DNA of 64,000 nt, from the NCBI GenBank assembly GCA_013350335.1, contig CM023539.1:23119043-23183042 (forward strand). Reading direction: 5' to 3'. The stretch is from Chimonanthus salicifolius (taxonomy: Eukaryota; Streptophyta; Magnoliopsida; Laurales; Calycanthaceae). The notes beneath the pieces are model-generated. The model searched no databases. It was not told the origin of the DNA and saw only the letters and a program-made list of their open reading frames with translations. Shown here in pieces: positions 25,701 through 37,700 of this stretch (positions are counted from its first letter, which is position 1; every line of letters starts with the position of its first letter). The translations under genes and the position numbers were made by a program.

Positions 25701-28700
25701 ATGAAACTGTTTGAAATTTTTGTAAGACTTAGACCTCATAAGCCCTGTACCATCTTTACTCTCTTCTCATTACAAATTTAAGTTCTGGGAAATAATAACC
25801 TATATGCATGTTCCTCATTCATGGCTTCATGCTGTATTTTCCGGAACAGAAGGCTGGAACAGCCAAAACATCAATACTTTCCATTACGTAAATTTCATAT
25901 AATTATTTTTCAATTACATTACCTCAATGCTAGATTAGAATACAGTACTGAATGATTAATATTTTTTTGTCTTTTTTTCTTTTTGTGGATGATAAATGGA
26001 TGTTTCATGGAAATTTGTAAAGATTGTTAAAATGGTTCGAGGCACTGGAAATGAGGGACAAGATGAAGCATGGCAGTTTTGCACTAGATTGGAACCGGGC
26101 GATCATGTGCATGTACAATGCAACTATTGTAAAAAAAAAATGAGTGGCGGTATTTATCGAATGAAACACCATCTAGGAAAAACAAAAAAAGACGTAGCGG
26201 CATGTCCTAAATGTCCCGAGTCGGTGACTCAAAAATGCCTTAAATTGATGGGGAACAATTTGGACACAAAAAGAAGAAAAAAGGATGCACAAATGCAGGC
26301 TGGGAGACCTGATTATTATTTTGATGATCAAGACCCCAAAAGGGAAGGGACCGATGGAAAAATTTATTAATGTGGAGGATGATAAGAAACAAGCAACTCT
26401 TAACAGAGTTTGGAAAAAAGAAGACAGAATCACAGTTTGCAAAGGTATTGCTCGTTTTTTCTATTCAATGCACTCCCTTTCAATTTGGTGAAGAGTCCAT
26501 TTTTCCAACCCATGTGTGAATTAATTGCAAGATATGGAATTGGGTTGAAAACTCCATCATATCATGAAATGAGAAATACTTTACTCAAAAGTGAAGTTGA
26601 AGATGTGGAGAAAATGTTAGAAAAACATAGGAGAGAATGGACCAAAAAAGGGTGTTAATAATGACAGATGGTTGGACTGATGGAAAGAATCGATCCATTA
26701 CTAATTTTCTTGTTAATAGTCCAATGGGGAGTGTTTTTCTGAAAAGTGTTGACACATCTTCGATCTGCAAAAATGGAGAGAACTTGGCCGACCTTATAGA
26801 TTCGGTCGTAGAAGAGGTAGGTGTGGAGAATGTGGTGCAAATTGTTACTGATAACGCAGCACCATATGTAAAGGCTGGAAAAATCTTGATGGCGAGAAGG
26901 AAAAGTTTATTTTGGACTCCATGTGCAGCACATTGCCTTGATCTCATGCTGGAAGATATAGGGAAAAGGAAATTGGAGTCATCTGCTATTCCTAATGCAA
27001 AAGCAATTGCCAAATTCATTTATAACCATGGTGTTTTGCTAAACTTAATGAGAAAATTCACGAACAATCGTGAGTTAGTTAGGCCGACAATAACGAGATT
27101 TGCAACATGCTACCTTACATTGAAAAGCATACTGAGATGTAGAGTTGGTTTAAGAAAAATGTTTAGTTCGGACGAATGGGATAGAATGCCGCTGTCCAAG
27201 ACTGAAGAGGAGAAAAAAGTGAATGATCTAATTTTTTATAGTAAGTTTTGGAAACGTGTTCAATTTTGTACGAAGGTTGGAATGCCAATAGTAAAATTGC
27301 TTCGGTTAGTTGATGGAGAGGACAAACCGGCAATGGGATACATATATGAGGGCATGGATCAAGCAAAGGAGAAAATTGCAAAAAGATTGAACAAAGATGA
27401 AAAGAAATACATGCCATATTGGAAGTTGATAGATGCTCGTTGGAATGATCAACTCCACCATCCATTGCATGCCGCTGCATATTATCTGAATCCTTCTTTC
27501 CACTACGAAGAATCATTTTGTCCCGATGCTGAAATTAAAAGAGGGTTGTATACATGTCTTGATAAGTTGGCCATAGACATAGATGACAGAATTAAAATCG
27601 ATGAGCAATTGCTTGCATTCAGAACTGAAAGAGGATTCTTTGGGGATAACATGGCCAAATTAACAAGGAAAAGAAAACAGCCAGGTATTTAATATTTACT
27701 TATTTAGTATCTAAACTTTCAATTTAATTTTTTTAATTTATTATCTCATGTTTTATAGCCATTTGGTGAGAAGATTATGGAAAGGATACTAAAGAATTGC
27801 AACGTGTTGCAATAAGGATTTTGAGTTTAACTTGCAGCGCAACAGGGTGTGAGCGAAATTGGAGTGTGTTTGAACAAGTATGTTTTATTTTTAACTTTAA
27901 ATATATTCATGCAACTTCTTAACATATAAGAAGTGAAGTTATAAATGTTTTATGTTTTCTTTTATAGATTCATACGAAGAGGAGAAATAGGCTAGAGGCA
28001 AAGAGGATGAATGCCCTTGTATATGTAAAATACAATTTACAACTACAAGTGAGACAGACATTAAGAAGTTCAAAGCAAGACTATGATCCTATTTGCTTAT
28101 CGGATGTGGAATCTGATGATGAATGGATCACAGAAAAGGAAGATCCAGCTCTTCCACAAGACAATTCTTGGTTGAATGCGGACGAGATGTTTAATGAAGA
28201 AGAGACTAATCTTAGAAAAGAAACAAGTAAGCATTTTAAAATCTAGAAGATTATTATATTATATTTAAAATTTAGAAGACACAATTTATAAAATATTTGA
28301 ATTTTGTAATTAACAGGAGTTTATTCGAGAAAGCGAAAGAGCGTTGAAGGAGACGAAGGTGTTGCAGGAGAGGAAGAAAGCGTTGAAGAAATTAGCGATG
28401 GGGATGTAGCAGATGGAGGAGACACTGAACCTTCATCTTACTTAGATGTTTTAGATGGCATTGATGAGAATGATATTCTTTAGAATTCAGATGGTTTGTA
28501 ATTTTGGATAATACAATTTTATGAATTATGATGATTTGAATGTTAACAATTTTATGATATTCTTATTCTATGTCATTTTATATGTAATTGTAGTATAAAT
28601 AATAATTATAGCAAAAAAAGTCAAAAATGTTAAAACTCTTACGAGTCTACGATTTGCGATTTACGATTAACGAGTCACACCCCTAGATCGATTCACGATC

Positions 28701-31700
28701 CGAGTCGAGTTTGACAACATTGGTCTAAAGCCTCCAAAGTGACACATGGATTCTCAACTTAGAAAGGAGTGTGAAGGAATAGAGGATCACAAGTGGCGCC
28801 AATCCACAAAGATATCAGAATATCTAAAGAAATTGCAGCAGGTGTTGGAGCAATTTCCCATGCAGGGAAGGTCTCCAGTATGCAAATTTCATTTGATTTC
28901 AGATGATCCTTCCGCATGGGCGAATTCTAGCTTTTAGGGATTGTTTATTTCTTTGCTTTATTTAGTTGATGTATTTAGAATAAATTCCAAGAATTTATCC
29001 CACGTGAGGCAAGTCAATTCTAGGAAATATTCTTAGCCTTTATTTTCTAGATTTTTAGATTAGTAAAAAACCAAGATCTCTACAATGGTGTGGTCGACCA
29101 TGGCAGGGATTTATTGGTCCTTATTTTGTTCTCTATAAGTACTTGTGTAGAATTTGAATTTTATATATAATTTGAATATTTTTGGAACAACTCTTGGAGT
29201 TCTGTGCAAGAGTACGCCGGGCAATGGCCCTTGGCGAAAGCCAAACCCTCAGGAGGGTAAACCCAACTTTGCAAGTAAGTACTGGTGATTTATAACTCAA
29301 TTGTGTTTTGGGGTTTTTAGATTAAAAAAATTAATTTCATCTTTTTTTCTCTTTTAATTTCTCTTCTGCAATTCCAATCTATCTTATTAAAAGAGACCTT
29401 AATTTAATCTCCATAGAGCAAAATTGGATACCTGGGAACCTTGTCAGTGCAAGTTCTTGGTCGCCATGCTTGCACTTTACAGAATCCTTTCATTAACCGT
29501 GATTGGCTGCGCAAGTATGTCAAAGACCATACTCTGAAATTACGTGTCTAGATTGGGTTTCCTCAAATTCGACCTAGGCCTACATTAGATACCCTATTGG
29601 CTTTAGCATCTAAAAGTTTTGTAGTTGGATGTTCCACAACTTGTTCCTCCAAGAGCTCAAAAAAAACTATAGTAAGGACATCCAGAGATAGAAGGTAAGG
29701 AGAGAATTGCCACACAAAATTCTTGCAAAACACCAATCTAGATCTTTCTCCAACTTTGTAATGGAGACCCCCTTTAAATTTGTTTTCACAAGCAAAAAAT
29801 GGCTCTCCCACATGCCTAAGGGCTTCCCAGAATATTCACTTCCCGTCCAAGATTGGCACCATTGTTTTATTTATTTTTTCAATGAGCAAAGTCTTCCATG
29901 GAGCATTATCGGGTTAAATATAGCTCATTCATATCTACAATCAATCCAACTACAAACAAGTATATGATCGAAAGTAACACTTGGCTCCACTTGACTAAGG
30001 GGTCTTTTTACAACAGTCTAACTCTTCCTGAAGGAAATTATGTTCAATCTTCTCTAATGCCTCAACATGCTCTTTCAATATACAAACACTGCAAGAAATA
30101 GAAAGAAAGGAAAAACGAACTAATTTAATAAAGTAATCCTCCCTTGAAAGACACTTACCTCTCCGAGATGCAAACCTCTTCAAAAATTCTTTGATGATCA
30201 ATTCTAAATGGAATGACAAATGCCACCAACCCATTTACAATTTAAATGGAAAACACATGGATTTAAGTGCTAAGGTATGACATATGTCATAGAGAACATG
30301 ATTATTAATAAGGTTAAGTGGAAAAGAAGAATTCAAAAAGCCAACACCAAATAGATGGGAAAAAAAGATGATGCAATGATGATGATGACAATGGCGATGA
30401 CACTAATGACAATGATGATGACAATGGCGATGATGATAGTGAGCTAGAAAAGGAGAGTGGAAATATACATTAAAAAGGTGACCGAAAAAGATGTGAAAAC
30501 AACTATAATGAAAATGGTGATAATCATTTGTATCATTATTGGGAGACAATAAAATAAAATCTTTGGCCTTCCTCTTTTATGAATTTTTTTCCTTTTTGAA
30601 AGAGAGAGCGTTCTTTGAAGAACATCAACAGATGCTGTACTTTGTTCATGTTTTATTTTCCAAGGCCAACTGCAGGGCTATGGTGCTCCCATTAGTCTCT
30701 ATTACTATAAGGCCTTTCCCACAATGGCATCAATTAGGATAGTTAACAATTGTTTCACAAGTACAAATGAGAAAATCAATAAACGGCCTCTGAATTGATG
30801 TAGGACACTACTTTATGATTTATGAAAAGCTAGAGTACGAACCAACAAGGTCAAGATACCAAATCAAAGATTTCTACCACAAACCAACACAAGAAACAGA
30901 CTGTGATGAGCCAAATTGCAAATGTCAAGAATAAAGGGATCTTTTTCTTTATTTTTTAGTTGTAAGGATATGGGGGTCAATGTAACCCTATTTCATTCCT
31001 TGTAATCAAAGTTACATAAATAGCTTCAATAACGACATGAAAAGAGATCTTTTAGAAACAGAATATAGGCAACTTACAGCATCTGGCCTTCGAGTAACTT
31101 CCAAAATCTGGTCACTAGTTTTATTGTCCTTGAGAGCTCTGCTGATAGAAGGCTTAGCTTTATTTTTGTCAGTCATCAACTTCTTAGAATGCCCCTTATC
31201 TTGCCCAATAGAATCTTCAAAACTATGACCTTTTGATTTGTACTCAGAAGTGCTAGTCACTGTCTTGCTTGTATCAAGTATTGTTTTATGGGAAACAATG
31301 GGAACCAGTTCATCCAACTGCTTAGCTTTATCACCAATGAATCGCAGTTTCTTGGACGGGTAACCATCCTGTACACGTGAACCTTTATCAGGTTCGCCTT
31401 CAGAACTAGCTGTGGACTTTTGCACACTACTGTCAAACCTGTCCTTAGCAACCTCTGATGATCGAGAGGTAAATGGCAGTTTCTCTGAAGATTAAGTTGA
31501 ATTATTAGTAAACTTGCTTTCTTTAAGTATTACTATATAGTTCTAACTTTACAATTCGAAGTTCTCCTTCTATCTTTGAAACTACTAAGTGGGACTTTAC
31601 CAGTTTTACTCTCATTAGGATCAACATTACTTTTTTGCAGTGTCTTCTCATCTACAGAAGGTTCCTCTCGCTTAACCTTTGTTCCAACAATTCTTTCCAA

Positions 31701-34700
31701 TCCTAGATGAGGAAAAAATGTTGTTAAACGATAATGCTAAAAAGTTCCAATAAAAGACCTTTAGAAAGAAATAATAATGCTAAAAATAACGAAATTCCTT
31801 TACTTCTAACTAGCTTTTCATTTTTGTCATTCTCGCTCACTTCAAGTATCGATGTAGTAGTTGATTTACTACCTTCACAATTAAAAATATACTTCACTGC
31901 AACACATGAAACAAGCAATTGTATGCATTATTCTGGAAAACATTTATTAAGTAATACCTCGTAAGACCAAATATTGGATAGAGACGATTAACTAAAAAAT
32001 GACCTCTAAAGGAAATATACCTTCTACTCCACAAACTTTCTCTTCGATGGTATCAGATATTGTACAATTTCCAACATCAAATGTACGATAGAAAATATAA
32101 TCAGCCCTTTTAATATCTTCATCTAAAGGCTGTGGATTTCTCTCATCCTTTGACGTACAAACAACATTGCATTTTCCAACAAGAACTTCCTGGTCATGCA
32201 TGAAACCATAAAATTTGCACTAAGAATAATACAAAAGATATAAAACCGACAAGTAAATATACGTCTACATTTAAGAAAGAATTGCAAGGTACATCAATAT
32301 AACACATTTTTTTACAAACTATGACCAGCAAGAGAAATTTAGCTAATAATTAAATTTTTCGATCTCAACAAACTAGCTAGGACTTATGACTACAAATTTC
32401 TAAAAATTAAACTTTAACTTGAACCCCCACCCAAAATCTAAATAGCAATTTGTCTCAAAATCCCAAAAGCCTAAAATGTGAGCCCGCAATTAATAGGTGC
32501 ACAACATGCCCAACACCTACAAGGATAACAATTTATCCCAAAAACCGAAAAGTATGAAGTGCCTGACCCACTAAAATGGGGCTTGGTGCATGAAAAGCCC
32601 AATCGAACCCAACCATTTACATCCCTATCCATAGACTGCACCTATGAGCAAGTGATGATTGTGTTAACTTTAGATATCTATATATCTGCTTGCATGCACA
32701 AAAAGAGAATGTTGCTTCATAAAGAATTCAAACTAAAAACTTTATTCCTTCTAAATCGACTTAATCCCCAATGGGATTTCCTAGTCTCCTTACAAATTCA
32801 CTTAGAAAAAAAAAAATTGATATAGCTAAAAGAAACAATAATGGACAATGATTTCCAACCCACAAAGATCAAAGGGAATAAATACCACAATAATCAAGAA
32901 TATGAATAATATGTACCCTAGGCTAAAGAAGATAATCACTTGATTTTGCACTATAACCTATCATCTATACTTTCACAGTTCATCTTATATCTCATTATGT
33001 CCAATGGATGATGCAAGCTGATGCGGTGCATCTCCAGCACCTTCCATTTTCGTATTTTGCTATTTCCGTGTGTTTTATTTTTAGCTAGGGTAGTTTGGTA
33101 ATTAGTGTTTTATTTTAATTTTAGTAAGGAAAGCATTATATAAGTTGGATTCTCTTTGAGGCAGATATACGATTGATGATATGAATAAAAATTTGAGAAT
33201 TTTTTTCGCACACATTGTGCATTGAGACTGTTGGAGTGATTCCAAAGGGCAAGAGGCCACGGCGTGAGGCCATCCACTTCTTCCGGGTACGATTCTTCTC
33301 TTCTTCTCTTTCTTCTTCTCTCTTCTCCTTGTTTTCTTCTTTCTTCGCCACAGCCGATACCATCCCTTTTGCTGTCTTTTGCTGCTGTCAACCCTCCCCA
33401 GTCTCTTCCTTGCTTCTGCCTCTTCTTCTAACCCTTCCCATCAGTTTCGCCCCTCGTTATTCCAGGTCTTGCTGCCATTCCCTTCTTAGGACCCATCTTG
33501 TTGTCGCCGCCTTTCTCTGGACTTCCTAGACTTTCGCCACCACCTGGCCTTCACCAAAACCCATCGTGAGTAGCTGTACACCCTACCTGGACCTGCCGAT
33601 ACCCTTCCCAGACCCTTCCTCTTTAGCCAGAACCTAACAGACCCACCCATCATGTCCGTTCTCTTCCAAAGCCCTTTCTTTGCTGCCGCAAGCCCTTTCC
33701 ATTGCAAGTTTCGTTCCATTCGCTTGTTGGCCTAAGCCAAGCCTTTCTTTTATTCCATTCGTACCACCTTCTTTACCCTTTTAAGTTATATTATATGCCT
33801 AAGTTAAAGACATTCCATCAAATTTACATGTGCCTAAATTCAACTTATTATATTTGGACCCGTTATTCCCTTTAACCACATCAAATTCTTATTATTTGCC
33901 TAATTATATGTGGTAAATTTTATATTAATTAATTGCAAATATTAATTGATTGTTTAATTTTAGCCATTTTAGATTTAGGGTGGATTATTTTCATCCCTTT
34001 TGATTTTTAGGGAACCACATTAGGCATTTAGGGTTACCCTATCACTTGTCCTGCGTCACAAGCTTCCCTAGCCCAACTTTCACATTTATGGAAGTTCTAT
34101 AAAGGTCAAACCAAATTTGCTACTCTTTATCACCTCACAAACTCCTCGAAGCGGTTGATATACTCATCCACTGACATGCTCCCTTGCCGAAGGGCCTGCC
34201 ACCGGTCCAATAAGCTACTGTGATAAGAGAGAGGCACATGCTTTGTGTTCAATCTATCTTTCATCACCTCCCAAGAGGTAATGGGACCTTGTCTCGCCAT
34301 CTCTTTCTCTCGCTTCACACTTTCCCAGAGAAGTCGAGCTTGCCCTCTCAAATTTATCCTGGCAAATTAGACTTTCTTTCCCTCTGTTAGGGGGTGCCAT
34401 TTAAAAAATTGGTCCATGTCAGAGATCTAGTCTAGGAAGACTTTAGGGTCGGGTCTCCCTTCAAAGTAGAGCTTCGACCCGAATAGTTCTCATCAACTGC
34501 TCATCGGGGTCAAAAAACTCTTGATCGACCACACGTCTATTTGGACCTCTACCGTGACCAAAACCTCTCCCTCTACCCCGCTCTCCTCGTCCCCGTCAAA
34601 GAGGTGGACCTTTATTCGCATCCACATCCTCGAACCCCCTTAGGTCATCACCTTGAGGAATATCCTCGACGGTATAGGCGGAGTCATTAGTATCCTCCAC

Positions 34701-37700
34701 ACGACCCTCAAAAGTACCATTTCTAAAAGAAGCAACCAACTCATCAACACGGGCATTGGTGCGAGTATTGTTCTCCTCTACTCGACGCTCAAGATGGGGT
34801 ATGGAGGTTCGTAAATTAGTAAGCACTTGGACTAACGTGTTGAAGTCCATATTAGGAGTATCGGGATTGGATTGTCCAATTTGGGAACTCATGTCGGGAT
34901 GGTATTCCTGACCACTACGGGTGCGCATGAATTCCTAGATGCGATGATGAATGGATGCAATTTACACCTACATGCATCCTAAACACTCTCAGATAGCCAA
35001 CTTAAGACACAACCTAAGTCGAGTAACCTGCATGGGCCACCAAATTTGATGCAGGGTTGGCTAGAAATCCTAAATTAATATCTATTCAAATCTACGATGA
35101 CTTGACCTAGACTAATCTAAAATGATGATATGAACACATATATGCAATAAAACTGAGATTATTAACTAGACCACAATAAACAATTAAAGGTAAGTCAACA
35201 TGTCCAAACACATCCACCATTATAAACATTCATTTGAGATTCCAAATCACAGTTAATACTCTTGAAGACCTAATTCTGACCCTAAGGATGCTCAACAAAT
35301 CAATCCCATGAAAATGTAACAGTTCATTCAGTCAATATTGAGAAACCATGCAGATTTTGAATTAATATGGGGCTGAATTGATGTCATTCAGATGTTACAC
35401 TGCTGTATGAAGGGATAAAGGCCAAAGGAAGACTAAATAGATAGATTTGGGACTCAAGGAACAATGGGACAGCGCTCTCCCAAGTGTTTTATGACTGTTT
35501 AGATTTAAAATGGGGTTGATTGGGGCTGTTTTGAGAGAATTTTGAATGTAGGGACTATGGGACAGCAGTATGATGGGCTGTATGGGTTGTAGTTGGAGGT
35601 AGGAAAGCCCAAAAAGTCTTTAGGACAGCAGCAATGGACAGTTTTGAGATGAACCGCAGCAGTAAATGGTAGTGTTTGGTGTGGCGAAGACAATGGAAGG
35701 GAATATAAGGGCTGGTGGAAGTTGGGTAACAGTTAGGAGGGGCGGAAGGCCATGGGTGAGTGTTTGGGCAGCGGCAAAGGGATGGGATTTTGTGTGGGTA
35801 GGTTCTGGCAAAAAAGAAACAAAAGAGAAGAGGGAAGAAGAAGAAAAAGAGATAGGAAGAGAAGAAGAAGAAGAGAGGATAGTAGACTTACTTGTTGGCT
35901 TCACGCCAAACCCTCAAGGGGAATCCATTGACACCATGCGCATAGGCCAAGCTTTCCTTTTCCTTTCATTCCATCGTGTATGCGTCCTCTTTACAAAGCT
36001 TTTTAACCAAAAAAACAAAGGGGACGGAGGCTCCTTGTTGTTTCCTAAAGGTTTACAAGTTTGCCCTCATATAAAAGAAAACAAACTAAAAGACAAGGCT
36101 AAGTAAAAATAAAATAAAATAAAATCAAAGTCTGATAACATCAACTCCAAATAAAATAAAATAAAATGCTCCCGCATCAAAGGGTCTTTTATGAAAATTT
36201 TAGAGTGTCATGTGTCCCATCATAAAATAAAAATGAAGGAAAACGCAAAGAGGGAAAGAAGGTGAGACCCAAAGCTCGGAGAGATCTTCTTCTAACCTTG
36301 CTTATTTTAGTTTGGAAAGGAGGTGGAGAAAGAATCTTCTAAGTAGGTGGAATGCAATCCAATCATAATCCCTTGCTCCTAGCAAATAGTGCTCTTATGT
36401 GGATCCTTTTAAGCCCAAATTGAGAGAATTAAGGGCATGAGCCATATATATAAACATTGAGCCAGTTATTTATGCATTCTCAAAAACCTTCTAGATGGGA
36501 CTATTCTTTCCTCCTTCAATTTTTTTCATGGAAATGCCCCGCATCACCCACTCAAGGAGTTCCAAGACATCCCTAAAGGATAACTTATTTCAAGCTTGGA
36601 TGAAGCACATTAGCATTAGTTAATGGGAGGATTTACTTTCTTTGTTCTCTTCCTCTTTGTGGGCATTACCTAGAAGATTTGGTTTCTCTGTTTTCATTGT
36701 TTGTCAATCAAGCCTTCCCTGTAACATGCTCTTCTTGAGCCCCTTTAGTCGAATTATCAATAAAAAAAAAAAAACTGATGAGAACCCAAAAAGAATGCTG
36801 GCTTAAGTTAACTCTGATGGTAGTTTGGCAATCTCAATGGGAGGGCTGCTTGAGAGAAGTAAAAGCCAGAGTCATCTGTTGACAATTGTTACAGTAATGG
36901 GACAACAGGAAAGAGCATTCGAGGATGATTTGTTTCACGGAATTGTTTTAACTTCACATCATGTAAATCTATCAGAGAAACGATCCATAAACCACTCAAG
37001 GATGATCAACACATGCTCTTCAAGTTAGTGAACCTTCTAACCATTTACAAGATAAACTCGTTCTTCAAATTGTCCAACTCAATAACTTTTCTGCTTTTCT
37101 TAGTTTATGACACTATTTTGTGTGATTTCTATTTTGTTTTAGCATTTCAACTGGGTTAGTGTGTTCACAAAATCTACCATTTCCTATGAGTAGAGGCCAA
37201 CAAAATATTTTCTTAACACGGGAAAAAAAAACCCATGCATTGGATTTTAGCTGTTCTTTTCTATGTCGTGCATTTTTTACTTCACCGGTTTCATGAGATT
37301 GAATAGATTGGTTTAGGAATTTAACCAGTAGACAGACTTATATGAACTACTTCGACATAAAAATTAAACATCATAGTGAACGGTCCAAATATAAAGATGA
37401 AAAATAAGGATGCACATCAGGTGATCTCATAATATTGTAATGTAGCATTTGTATTCATGAGATTTCAAGTAAAGTGTTTGCAGCTATCATAAAATATTAA
37501 CATGTTACTAAAGTTGATTCACATGTGCATGATGACTTACTACAATTTAAAATGAAAAGAAAGGACTTCAGACACTCAGATTTGTTCAAAACTTGAATCT
37601 TAAGTTGTAATAGCTTTTAGTGTACCGCTAAAAAAAGAAAAACTTTGTGTAATATGGGAGTTGATGCTTTTACTCTTAGAACCTGCAGGTGTCATAGATT

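Larger units (their letters stand above)
23818..28722 (+). mobile_element. hAT DNA transposon, complete ends, 4905 bp
   Basis: Terminal inverted repeats are CAATGTTGTCAAAATCG at left and, on the complement of the right end, CAATGTTGTCAAACTCG. A perfect 8-bp TSD, GTCTAAAG, sits at 23810-23817 and 28723-28730. Subterminal regions are rich in ctcgactcgg and gatttacgatt motifs. It carries one transposase gene in plus orientation and a 98-bp minisatellite in the 5' noncoding part. It lies in intron 5 of the ASI1-like gene, antisense to it. Ends are nearly perfect, but the transposase is dead. Confidence 0.93.

Noticed and set aside
36825..37028. RNase H-like start VNSDGSLAISMGG on the plus strand
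   Set aside because: Only a few residues fit and nothing downstream matches RNase H; too weak to annotate.
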